Assembly (NCBI RefSeq): GCF_051020955.1
Contig: NW_027476168.1
Span: 310,001-374,000, forward strand
DNA: 64,000 bases
Direction of reading: 5' to 3'
Source of the DNA: Megalopta genalis
Lineage: Eukaryota > Arthropoda > Insecta > Hymenoptera > Halictidae
Shown: in pieces, positions 13,273-24,840 of the stretch
Position numbering within the stretch: position 1 is the stretch's first letter
Layout of the letters: each line of letters starts with the position of its first letter
Made by a program: the position numbers and the translations under genes
The notes under the pieces: generated by a model
The model's database searches: none
Seen by the model: only the letters and a program-made list of their open reading frames with translations
Told to the model about the DNA's origin: nothing

Positions 13273-13965
13273 AAGCTTCAAATCTATGCGAAACACACGA
13301 TTTATCTTCAAATCAATGCGATGTAGAAGGTTTAGATTCAAATCCATGCGATACACAAGAGTTAGCTTCAACTGAATGCTATGTAGTAGGTTCAGCTTCA
13401 AATCCATGCGACACATATGATTTAGCTGCAAATCAGTGCGAAGTAGAAGGCTCGGGTTCAAATCAATGCGATTCAAATGGTTCATATTCAAATACTTGTG
13501 AAAGACATGATTTAGCTTCAACTGCATGCGAAACACATGATTTAGCTTCAAATCAATGCGATGTAGAAGGTTTCGCTTCAAATCCATGCAAAACACGTGA
13601 TTTATCTTCCAATTAATGCGAAGTAGAAGGCTTAGCTTCAAATCCATGCGAATCAAATGGTTTAGCTTCACATACTTGTGATATACGTTATTTAGATTTA
13701 ACTGCATGCGCAACGAACGAGTTGGCTTCAAATCCATGCGAAACACTTGATTTAGCTGCAAATCAATGCGATGAAGAAGGATTAGCTTCAAATCCATGCG
13801 AAACAAATGATATAGCTTCAAACGCTTGGGGTGTAAGTGATATAGCTTCAAATGAAGACTAATCAAACGAGTTAGCTTCAAAATCCACGCGATACACATG
13901 ATTTAGCATCAAATACTAGCGATATAAGTGATGTAGATTCAACTGCAGGCGAAACGAACGTGTTA

Positions 13966-13993
13966 TCTTCAAATCCATGCGAAACACGATTTA
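13966..13993 (+). repeat. 28-bp monomer (unique 2-bp deletion)
   Basis: The monomer reads GAAACACGATTTAG where the sister copies (about 2430, 5908, 9866, 20067) read GAAACACATGATTTAG. The two missing bases make this the only 28-bp monomer I found, so it is a private mutation of this HOR copy and a useful marker for it. Confidence 0.9.
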
Positions 13994-14509
13994 GCTGGAA
14001 ATCAATGCGATGTAGAATGTTTATCTTCAAATCCATGCGATACACATGATTAAGATTCAAATCAATGCGATGTAGATAGTTTGCTTCAAATCCATGCGAT
14101 ACAAAAGATTTAGCTTCAAAAGCAGGAGGAACAAACGAGGTAGCTTCAATTCCATGCAAGACAAATGCTTCAGCTTCAAATCAATGCGAAGTAGGAGGCG
14201 TAGCTTCAAATCCATGCGAAGAAAATGGTTTAGCTACAAATACTTGTGATATACATTATTTAGCTACAACTGCTTGCGAAACTAACGCGTTAGCTTCAAA
14301 TCTATGCGAAACACACGATTTATCTTCAAATCAATGCGATGTAGAAGGTTTAGCTTCAAATCAATACGAAACACATGATTTAGCATCAAATCAATTCGAA
14401 GGGCAAGGCTTAGATTCAAATCCATGCGAAACAAATGATTTAGCTTCAGATGAATGCGAAGTAGAAGGCGCAGCTTCAAATCCATGCGGCACATATGATT
14501 TAGCTTCAA

Positions 14510-17260
14510 ATCCATGCGAAACACATGATTTAGCTGCAAATCAATGTGATGTACAAGGTTTAGCTTCAAATCCATGCGATACACAAGATTTAGCTTCAAA
14601 TCAATGCGATGTAGAAGGTTCAGCTTCAAATCCATGCGACACATATGATTTAGCTTCAAATACTTGCGATATAAGTGATATACCTTCAAAAGCTGGAGGA
14701 ACAAACGAGGTGGCTTCAATTCCATGCGAAACAAATGATTTAGCTTCAAATCAATGCGAAGTAGAAGACGTAGCTTCAAATCCATGCGAAACAAATGGTT
14801 TAGCTACAAATACTTGTGATATAGATTATTTAGCTACAACTGCATGCGAAACTAACGAGTTAGTTTCAAATCCATGCGAAACACACGATTTATCTTCAAA
14901 TCAATGCGATGTAGAAGGTTTGCTTCAAATCAATAAGAGGTAGATGATTTAGCTTCAAATCAATAGAATATAGAAGGTTTAGCTTCAAATAAATGCGATG
15001 TAGAAGGTTTAGCTTCAAATCCATACGACACACATGATTTAGATTCAAATCAATTCGAAGGACAAGGCATAGATCCAAATCCATGCGAAACAAACGATTT
15101 AGCTTCAAATGAATGCGAAGTAGAAGGCTTGGCTTCAAATCCATGCAAAACAAATGGTTTAACTACAAATACTTGTGATATACATTATTTAGCTACAACT
15201 GCATGCGAAACAAACGAGTTAACTTCAAATCCATGCGATACACATGATTTAGCTTCAAATCAATGCGATGTAGAAGGTTTAGCTTCAAATCCATGCCATA
15301 CACAAGATTTAGCTTCATATCAATGCGATGTAGTAGGTTCAGCTTCAAATCCATGCGACACATATGATTTAGCTTCAAATACTTGCGATATAAGTGACAT
15401 AGTTTCAAAAGGAGGCGAAACGAACGAGTTAGTTTCAAATCCATGCGAAACACATGATTTAGCTGCAAATCAATGTGATGTACAAGGTTTAGCTTCAAAT
15501 CCATGCGATACACAAGATTTAGCTTCAAATCAATGCGATGTAGAAGGTTCAGCTTCAAATCCATGCGACACATATGATTTAGCTTCAAATACTTGCGATA
15601 TAAGTGATATACCTTCAAAAGCTGGAGGAACAAACGAGGTGGCTTCAATTCCATGCGAAACAAATGATTTAGCTTCAAATCAATGCGAAGTAGAAGACGT
15701 AGCTTCAAATCCATGCGAAACAAATGGTTTAGCTACAAATACTTGTGATATAGATTATTTAGCTACAACTGCATGCGAAACTAACGAGTTAGTTTCAAAT
15801 CCATGCGAAACACACGATTTATCTTCAAATCAATGCGATGTAGAAGGTTTGCTTCAAATCAATAAGAGGTAGATGGTTTAGCTTCAAATCAATAGAATAT
15901 AGAAGGATTAGCTTCAAATAAATGCGATGTAGAAGGTTTAGCTTCAAATCCATACGACACACATGATTTAGATTCAAATCAATTCGAAGAACAAGGCATA
16001 GATCCAAATCCATGCGAAACAAACGATTTAGCTTCAAATGAATGCGAAGTAGAAGGCTTGGCTTCAAATCCATGCAAAACAAATGGTTTAACTACAAATA
16101 CTTGTGATATACATTATTTAGCTACAACTGCATGCGAAACAAACGAGTTAACTTCAAATCCGTGCGATACACATGATTTAGCTTCAAATCAATGCGATGT
16201 AGAAGGTTTAGCTTCAAATCCATGCCATACACAAGATTTAGCTTCATATCAATGCGATGTAGTAGGTTCAGCTTCAAATCCATGCGACACATATGATTTA
16301 GCTTCAAATACTTGCGATATAAGTGACATAGTTTCAAAAGGAGGCGAAACGAACGAGTTAGTTTCAAATCCATGCAAAAAACATGATTTAGCTGCAAATC
16401 AATGTGATGTACAAGGTTTAGCTTCAAATCCATGCGATACACAAGATTTAGCTTCAAATCAATGCGATGTAGAAGGTTCAGCTTCAAATCCATGCGACAC
16501 ATATGATTTAGCTTCAAATACTTGCGATATAAGTGATATACCTTCAAAAGCTGGAGGAACAAACGAGGTGGCTTCAATTCCATGCGAAACAAATGATTTA
16601 GCTTCAAATCAATGCGAAGTAGAAGACGTAGCTTCAAATCCATGCGAAACAAATGGTTTAGCTACAAATACTTGTGATATAGATTATTTAGCTACAACTG
16701 CATGCGAAACTAACGAGTTAGTTTCAAATCCATGCGAAACACACGATGTATCTTCAAATCAATGCGATGTAGAAGGTTTGCTTCAAATCAATAAGAGGTA
16801 GATGGTTTAGCTTCAAATCAATAGAATATAGAAGGTTTAGCTTCAAATAAATGCGATGTAGAAGGTTTAGCTTCAAATCCATACGACACACATGATTTAG
16901 ATTCAAATCAATTCGAAGGACAAGGCATAGATTCAAATCCATGCGAAACAAACGATTTAGCTTCAAATGAATGCGAAGTAGAAGGCTTGGCTTCAAATCC
17001 ATGCAAAACAAATGGTTTAACTACAAATACTTGTGATATACATTATTTAGCTACAACTGCATGCGAAACAAACGAGTTAACTTCAAATCCATGCGATACA
17101 CATGATTTAGCTTCAAATCAATGCGATGTAGAAGGTTTAGCTTCAAATCCATGCCATACACAAGATTTAGCTTCATATCAATGCGATGTAGTAGGTTCAG
17201 CTTCAAATCCATGCGACACATATGATTTAGCTTCAAATACTTGCGATATAAGTGATATAG
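14510..17260 (+). repeat. 929-bp module, about three tandem copies
   Basis: The segment ending in the 29-bp monomer (GAAGGTTTGCTTC) recurs at 14921, 15850 and 16779, spaced exactly 929 bp (31 x 30 - 1). Each module holds the decapeptide-class order TCDISDI, GGETNEL, PCETHDL, QCDVQGL, PCDTQDL, QCDVEGS, PCDTYDL, TCDISDI, AGGTNEV and so on, followed by the stop-bearing trio. The three copies differ at scattered bases only. Edges are approximate. A 839-bp version lacking the 90-bp trio occurs in HOR copies 1-3 (for example 3440 to 4279). Confidence 0.9.
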
Positions 17261-17937
17261 CTTCAAAAGCTGTAGGAACAAACGAGGTAGCTTCAATTCC
17301 ATGCGAGACACATGATTTAGCTTCAAATCAATGCGATGTAGAAGGTTCAGCTTCAAATCCATACGAAACACATGATTTAGCTTCAAATCAAATCGAAGTA
17401 CAATGCTTAGATTCAAATCCATGCGAAACAAATGCTTTAGCTTCAAATCAATGCGAAGTAGAAGGCGTAGCTTCAAATCCATGCGAAACAAATGGTTTAG
17501 CTACAAATACTTGTGATATACATTATTTAGCTACAACTGCATGCGAAACTAACGAGTTAGCTTCAAATCCATGCGATACACATGATTTAGCTTCAAATCA
17601 ATGCGATGTGGAAGGTTTAGCTTCAAATCCATGCGATACACAAGATTTAGCTTCAAATCAATGCGATGTAGTAGGTTCAGCTTCAAATCCATGCGACACA
17701 TATGATTTAGCTTCAAATACTTGCGATATAAGTGATGTAGCTTCAAAAGCTGTAGGAACGAACGAGGTAGCTTCAATTCCATGCGAGACACATGATTTAG
17801 CTTCAAATCAATGCGATGTAGTAGGTTCAGCTTCAAATCCATGCGAGACATATGATTTAGCTTCAAATACTTGCGATATAATTGATATAGCTTCAAAAGC
17901 TGTAGGAACAAACGTGGTAGCTTCAATTCCATGCGAG

Positions 17938-18958
17938 ACACATGATTTAGCATCAAATCAATTCGAAGGACAAGGCTTAGATTCAAATCCATGCGAAAGA
18001 AATGATTTATCTTCAAATGAATGCGAAGTAGAAGGCTTGCCTTCAAATCCATGCAAAACAAATGGTTTAGCTACAAATCAATGCGATGTAGTAGGTTAAG
18101 CTTCAAATCCATGCGACACATATGATTTAGCTTCAAATACTTGCGATATAAGTGATATAGCTTCAAAAGCTGGAGGAACAAACGAGGTTGCTTCAATTCC
18201 ATGCGAAACACATGATTTAGCTTCAAATCAATGCGAAGTAGAAGAAGTAGCTTCAAATCCATGCAAAACAAATGGTTTAGCTACGAATACTTGTGATATA
18301 CATTATTGAGCTACAACTGCATGCGAAACTAACGAGTAAGCTTCAAATCTATGCGAAACACACGATTTATCTTCAAATCAATGCGATGTAGAAGGTTTAG
18401 ATTCAAATCCATGCGATACACAAGAGGCAGCTTCAACTGAATGCTATGTAGTAGGTTCAGGTTCAAATCCATGCGACACATATGATTTAGCTGCAAATCA
18501 GTGCGAAGTAGAAGGCTCGGGTTCAAATCAATGCGATTCAAATGGTTCATATTCAAATACTTGTGAAAGACATGATTTAGCTTCAACTGCATGCGAAACA
18601 CATGATTTAGCTTCAAATCAATGCGATGTAGAAGGTTTCGCTTCAAATCCATGCAAAACACGTGATTTATCTTCCAATTAATGCGAAGTAGAAGGCTTAG
18701 CTTCAAATCCATGCGAATCAAATGGTTTAGCTTCACATACTTGTGATATACGTTATTTAGATTTAACTGCATGCGCAACGAACGAGTTGGCTTCAAATCC
18801 ATGCGAAACACTTGATTTAGCTGCAAATCAATGCGATGAAGAAGGATTAGCTTCAAATCCATGCGAAACAAATGATATAGCTTCAAACGCTTGGGGTGTA
18901 AGTGATATAGCTTCAAATGAAGACTAATCAAACGAGTTAGCTTCAAAATCCACGCGAT
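17938..18958 (+). repeat. 1021-bp tandem duplication, copy a
   Basis: 34 monomers plus 1 bp. It begins in ACATGATTTAGCATCAAAT (shared 21-base stretch from 17,938) and ends just before the second occurrence of that stretch at 18,959. The copy includes HindIII sites at 18,098 and 18,338, the landmark near 18,514 and the 31-bp monomer near 18,947. Confidence 0.93.
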
Positions 18959-19979
18959 ACACATGATTTAGCATCAAATCAATTCGAAGGACAAGGCTTC
19001 GATTCAAATCCATGCGAAAGAAATGATTTATCTTCAAATGAATGCGAAGTAGAAGGCTTGCCTTCAAATCCATGCAAAACAAATGGTTTAGCTACAAATC
19101 AATGCGATGTAGTAGGTTAAGCTTCAAATCCATGCGACACATATGATTTAGCTTCAAATACTTGCGATATAAGTGATATAGCTTCAAAAGCTGGAGGAAC
19201 AAACGAGGTTGCTTCAATTCCATGCGAAACACATGATTTAGCTTCAAATCAATGCGAAGTAGAAGAAGTAGCTTCAAATCCATGCAAAACAAATGGTTTA
19301 GCTACGAATACTTGTGATATACATTATTGAGCTACAACTGCATGCGAAACTAACGAGTAAGCTTCAAATCTATGCGAAACACACGATTTATCTTCAAATC
19401 AATGCGATGTAGAAGGTTTAGATTCAAATCCATGCGATACACAAGAGGCAGCTTCAACTGAATGCTATGTAGTAGGTTCAGGTTCAAATCCATGCGACAC
19501 ATATGATTTAGCTGCAAATCAGTGCGAAGTAGAAGGCTCGGGTTCAAATCAATGCGATTCAAATGGTTCATATTCAAATACTTGTGAAAGACATGATTTA
19601 GCTTCAACTGCATGCGAAACACATGATTTAGCTTCAAATCAATGCGATGTAGAAGGTTTCGCTTCAAATCCATGCAAAACACGTGATTTATCTTCCAATT
19701 AATGCGAAGTAGAAGGCTTAGCTTCAAATCCATGCGAATCAAATGGTTTAGCTTCACATACTTGTGATATACGTTATTTAGATTTAACTGCATGCGCAAC
19801 GAACGAGTTGGCTTCAAATCCATGCGAAACACTTGATTTAGCTGCAAATCAATGCGATGAAGAAGGATTAGCTTCAAATCCATGCGAAACAAATGATATA
19901 GCTTCAAACGCTTGGGGTGTAAGTGATATAGCTTCAAATGAAGACTAATCAAACGAGTTAGCTTCAAAATCCACGCGAT
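18959..19979 (+). repeat. 1021-bp tandem duplication, copy b
   Basis: Direct repeat of 17,938-18,958. The one difference I noticed is GGCTTCGATTC near 18,998 against GGCTTAGATTC in copy a. The shared 21-base stretch appears a third time at 19,980-20,000, which gives the exact duplication length. Near-identity implies a very recent event. Confidence 0.93.
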
Positions 19980-21846
19980 ACACATGATTTAGCATCAAAT
20001 ACTAGCGATATAAGTGATGTAGATTCAACTGCAGGCGAAACGAACGTGTTATCTTCAAATCCATGCGAAACACATGATTTAGCTGGAAATCAATGCGATG
20101 TAGAAGGTTTATCTTCAAATCCATGCGATACACATGATTAAGATTCAAATCAATGCGATGTAGATAGTTTGCTTCAAATCCATGCGATACACAAGATTTA
20201 GCTTCAAAAGCAGGAGGAACAAACGAGGTAGCTTCAATTCCATGCAAGACAAATGCTTCAGCTTCAAATCAATGCGAAGTAGGAGGCGTAGCTTCAAATC
20301 CATGCGAAAAAAATGGTTTAGCTACAAATACTTGTGATATACATTATTTAGCTACAACTGCTTGCGAAACTAACGCGTTAGCTTCAAATCTATGCGAAAC
20401 ACACGATTTATCTTCAAATCAAAGCGATGTAGAAGGTTTAGCTTCAAATCAATACGAAACACATGATTTAGCTTCAAATCAATTCGAAGGGCAAGGCTTA
20501 GATTCAAATCCATGCGAAACAAATGATTTAGCTTCAGATGAATGCGAAGTAGAAGGCGCAGCTTCAAATCCATGCGGCACATATGATTTAGCTTTAAATA
20601 CTTGCGATATAAGTGACATAGTTTCAAAAGGAGGCGAAACGAACGAGTTAGCTTCAAATCCATGCGAAACACATGATTTAGCTGCAAATCAATGTGATGT
20701 ACAAGGTTTAGCTTCAAATCCATGTGATACACAAGATTTAGCTTCAAATCAATGCGATGTAGAAGGTTCAGCTTCAAATCCATGCGACACATATGATTTA
20801 GCTTCAAATACTTGCGATATAAGTGATATACCTTCAAAAGCTGGAGGAACAAACGAGGTGGCTTCAATTCCATGCGAAACAAACGATTTAGCTTCAAATG
20901 AATGCGAAGTAGAAGGCTTGGCTTCAAATCCATGCAAAACAAATGGTTTAACTACAAATACTTGTGATATACATTATTTAGCTACAACTGCATGCGAAAC
21001 AAACGAGTTAACTTCAAATCCATGCGATACACATGATTTAGCTTCAAATCAATGCGATGTAGAAAGTTTAGCTTCAAATCCATGCCATACACAAGATTTA
21101 GCTTCATATCAATGCGATGTAGTAGGTTCAGCTTCAAATCCATGCGACACATATGATTTAGCTTCAAATACTTGCGATATAAGTGACATAGTTTCAAAAG
21201 GAGGCGAAACGAACGAGTTAGTTTCAAATCCATGCAAAAAACATGATTTAGCTGCAAATCAATGTGATGTACAAGCTTTAGCTTCAAATCCATGCGATAC
21301 ACAAGATTTAGCTTCAAATCAATGCGATGTAGAAGGTTCAGCTTCAAATCCATGCGACACATATGATTTAGCTTCAAATACTTGCGATATAAGTGATATA
21401 CCTTCAAAAGCTGGAGGAACAAACGAGGTGGCTTCAATTCCATGCGAAACAAATGATTTAGCTTCAAATCAATGCGAAGTAGAAGACGTAGCTTCAAATC
21501 CATGCGAAACAAATGGTTTAGCTACAAATACTTGTGATATAGATTATTTAGCTTCAACTGCATGCGAAACTAACGAGTTAGTTTCAAATCCATGCGAAAC
21601 ACACGATTTATCTTCAAATCAATGCGATGTAGAAGGTTTGCTTCAAATCAATAAGAGGTAGATGGTTTAGCTTCAAATCAATAGAATATAGAAGGTTTAG
21701 CTTCAAATAAATGCGATGTAGAAGGTTTAGCTTCAAATCCATACGACACACATGATTTAGATTCAAATCAATTCGAAGGACAAGGCATAGATTCAAATCC
21801 ATGCGAAACAAACGATTTAGCTTCAAATGAATGCGAAGTAGAAGGC

Positions 21847-23049
21847 TTGGCTTCAAATCCATGCAAAACAAATGGTTTAACTACAAATACTTGTGATATA
21901 CATTATTTAGCTACAACTGCATGCGAAACAAACGAGTTAACTTCAAATCCATGCGATACACATGATTTAGCTTCAAATCAATGCGATGTAGAAGGTTTAG
22001 CTTCAAATCCATACCTTACACAAGATTTAGCTTCATATCAATGCGATGTAGTAGGTTCAGCTTCAAATCCATGCGACACATATGATTTAGCTTCAAATAC
22101 TTGCGATATAAGTGATATAGCTTCAAAAGCTGTAGGAACAAACGAGGTAGCTTCAATTACATGCGAGACACATGATTTAGCTTCAAATCAATGCGATGTA
22201 GAAGGTTCAGCTTCAAATCCATACGAAACACATGATTTAGCTTCAAATCAAATCGAAGTACAATGCTTAGATTCAAATCCATGCGAAACAAATGCTTTAG
22301 CTTCAAATCAATGCGAAGTAGAAGGCGTAGCTTCAAATCCATGCGAAACAAATGGTTTAGCTACAAATACTTGTGATATACATTATTTAGCTACAACTGC
22401 ATGCGAAACTAACGAGTTAGCTTCAAATCCATGCGATACACATGATTTAGCTTCAAATCAATGCGATGTGGAAGGTTTAGCTTCAAATCCATGCGATACA
22501 CAAGATTTAGCTTCAAATCAATGCGATGTAGTAGGTTCAGCTTCAAATCCATGCGACACATATGATTTAGCTTCAAATACTTGCGATATAAGTGATGTAG
22601 CTTCAAAAGCTGTAGGAACGAACGAGGTAGCTTCAATTCCATGCGAGACACATAATTTAGATTCAAATCAATGCGATGTAGTAGGTTCAGCTTCAAATCC
22701 ATGCGACACATATGATTTAGCTTCAAATACTTGCGATATAAGTGATGTAGCTTCAAAAGCTGTAGGAACGAACGAGGTAGCTTCAATTCCATGCGAGACA
22801 CATGATTTAGCTTCAAATCAATGCGATGTAGTAGGTTCAGCTTCAAATCCATGCGAGACATATGATTTAGCTTCAAATACTTGCGATATAAGTGATATAG
22901 CTTCAAAAGCTGTAGGAACAAACGAGGTAGCTTCAATTCCATGCGAGACACATGATTTAGCTTCAAATCAATGCGAAGTAGAAGAAGTAGCTTCAAATCC
23001 ATGCAAAACAAATGGTTTAGCTACGAATACTTGTGATATACATTATTGA
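21847..23049 (+). other. Longest open frame (400 codons, TTG start), probably not a gene
   Basis: Forty decapeptides of the type ASNPCDTHDL / ASNQCDVEGL, with Cys at position 5 of most units. It opens at TTG (GGCTTGGCTTC), has no ATG in frame at its start, and ends at CATTATTGAGC. Homologous frames in other HOR copies have 370, 160, 320, 370 and 370 codons, tracking the number of 480- and 150-bp cassettes. A real secreted Cys-rich repeat protein cannot be excluded from sequence alone, but nothing non-repetitive supports one. Confidence 0.6.
22551..23000 (+). repeat. 150-bp five-monomer unit, three tandem copies
   Basis: The order PC(D/E)TYDL, TCDISD(V/I), KAVGTNEV, IPCETH(D/N)L, QCDVVGS repeats at exactly 150 bp. 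Two copies are present in HOR copies 0, 3 and 4 (for example 1141 and 1291) and three here. Bounds are approximate because the repeat grades into its neighbours. Confidence 0.85.
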
Positions 23050-23077
23050 GCTACAACTGCATGCGAAACTAACGAGT

Positions 23078-24520
23078 AAGCTTCAAATCTATGCGAAACA
23101 CACGATTTATCTTCAAATCAATGCGATGTAGAAGGTTTAGATTCAAATCCATGCGATACACAAGAGTTAGCTTCAACTGAATGCTATGTAGTAGGTTCAG
23201 CTTCAAATCCATGCGACACATATGATTTAGCTGCAAATCAGTGCGAAGTAGAAGGCTCGGGTTCAAATCAATGCGATTCAAATGGTTCATATTCAAATAC
23301 TTGTGAAAGACATGATTTAGCTTCAACTGCATGCGAAACACATGATTTAGCTTCAAATCAATGCGATGTAGAAGGTTTCGCTTCAAATCCATGCAAAACA
23401 CGTGATTTATCTTCCAATTAATGCGAAGTAGAAGGCTTAGCTTCAAATCCATGCGAATCAAATGGTTTAGCTTCACATACTTGTGATATACGTTATTTAG
23501 ATTTAACTGCATGCGCAACGAACGAGTTGGCTTCAAATCCATGCGAAACACTTGATTTAGCTGCAAATCAATGCGATGAAGAAGGATTAGCTTCAAATCC
23601 ATGCGAAGCAAATGATATAGCTTCAAACGCTTGGGGTGTAAGTGATATAGCTTCAAATGAAGACTAATCAAACGAGTTAGCTTCAAAATCCACGCGATAC
23701 ACATGATTTAGCATCAAATACTAGCGATATAAGTGATGTAGATTCAACTGCAGGCGAAACGAACGTGTTATCTTCAAATCCATGCGAAACACATGATTTA
23801 GCTGGAAATCAATGCGATGTAGAAGGTTTATCTTCAAATCCATGCGATACACATGATTAAGATTCAAATCAATGCGATGTAGATAGTTTGCTTCAAATCC
23901 ATGCGATACACAAGATTTAGCTTCAAATCAATGCGATGTAGTAGGTTCAGCTTCAAATCCATGCGATATAAGTGATATAGCTTCAAAAGCAGGAGGAACA
24001 AACGAGGTAGCTTCAATTCCATGCAAGACAAATGCTTTAGCTTCAAATCAATGCGAAGTAGAAGGCGTAGCTTCAAATCCATGCGAAAAAGATGGTTTAG
24101 CTACAAATACTTGTGATATACATTATTTAGCTACAACTGCTTGCGAAACTAACGAGTTAGCTTCAAATCTATGCGAAACACACGATTTATCTTCAAATCA
24201 ATGCGATATAGAAGGTTTAGCTTCAAATCAATGAGAGGTAGAAGGTTTAGCTTCAAATCAATAGAATATAGAAAGTTTAGCTTCAAATCAATGCGATGTA
24301 GAAGGTTTAGCTTCAAATCCATACGAAACACATGATTTAGCTTCAAATCAATTCGAAGGGCAAGGCTTAGATTCAAATCCATGCGAAACAAATGATTTAG
24401 CTTCAGATGAATGCGAAGTAGAAGGCTCAGCTTCAAATCCATGCGGCACATATGATTTAGCTTTAAATACTTGCGATATAAGTGATATAGCTTCAAAAGC
24501 TGTAGGAACAAACGAGGTAG
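23078..24520 (+). repeat. HOR copy 7 (partial, modified right edge of left domain)
   Basis: It follows the HOR order through the landmark (near 23,254), the 31-bp monomer (near 23,688) and the 29-bp monomer (near 23,889). It then differs from copies 1-6 by two extra monomers around 23,925-23,985 (CAATGCGATGTAGTAGG and CCATGCGATATAAGTG). From about 24,071 it is overtaken by a 450-bp duplication, where the regular left-domain HOR ends. Confidence 0.82.
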
Positions 24521-24840
24521 CTTCAAATCCATGCGAAAAAAATGGTTTAGCTACAAACACTTGTGATATACATTATTTAGCTACAACTGCTTGCGAAACT
24601 AACGAGTTAGCTTCAAATCTATGCGAAACACACGATTTATCTTCAAATCAATGCGATATAGAAGGTTTAGCTTCAAATCAATGAGAGGTAGAAGGTTTTG
24701 CTTCAAATCAATAGAATATAGAAAGTTTAGCTTCAAATCAATGCGATGTAGAAGGTTTAGTTTCAAATCCATACGAAACACATGATTTAGCTTCAAATCA
24801 ATTCGAAGGACAAGGCATAGATTCAAATCCATGCGAAACA
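24071..24840 (+). repeat. 450-bp (15-monomer) tandem duplication
   Basis: CATTATTTAGCTACAACTGC followed by TTGCGAAACT occurs at 24,121 and 24,571, and CACGATTTATCTTC at 24,181 and 24,631, all 450 bp apart. Both copies contain the in-frame stop monomers CAATGAGAGG and CAATAGAATA. The second copy stops matching near 24,800-24,840. Confidence 0.87.

Larger units (their letters stand above)
13273..18337 (+). repeat. HOR copy 4 (5065 bp, expanded by 929-bp modules)
   Basis: 169 monomers minus 5 bp. The shift of -5 is explained by one 31-bp monomer (near 13881), one 28-bp monomer (13,966-13,993) and four 29-bp monomers (near 14081, 14921, 15850, 16779). Relative to copies 1-3 it has lost 60 bp near 14,500 (two monomers, GCTTTAAATACTTGC through GAGTTA) and has three 929-bp modules, all with the stop-bearing trio. 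Confidence 0.9.
19359..23077 (+). repeat. HOR copy 6 (3719 bp)
   Basis: 124 monomers minus 1 bp, with 31-bp monomer near 19,968 and 29-bp monomers near 20,171 and 21,640. Near 20,880 the sequence passes directly into the GAATGCGAAGTAGAAGGCTTG segment, so the 839-bp module version is absent. The cassette region is the longest of the domain (400 codons open, 21847-23049) because the 150-bp five-monomer unit is present three times (TGTAGGAAC at 22,611, 22,761 and 22,911). The HindIII site corresponding to 1489 is missing because that segment was replaced. Confidence 0.9.
1..24520 (+). repeat. Left HOR domain (3.5-5.1 kb higher-order repeats)
   Basis: Long segments recur almost unchanged. A convenient marker is a HindIII site (AAGCTT) in the monomer reading GAGTAAGCTTCAAATCTATG, found at 1729, 5207, 9165, 13273, 18338, 19359 and 23078. 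Intervals are 3478, 3958, 4108, 5065, 1021 and 3719 bp. Each equals a multiple of 30 corrected by the 28-, 29- and 31-bp monomers inside the copy. Neighbouring copies agree over hundreds of bases: the roughly 640 bp after the marker translate identically in the first three full copies. This points to recent homogenisation by unequal exchange or amplification. Individual copies are listed separately. Confidence 0.93.
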
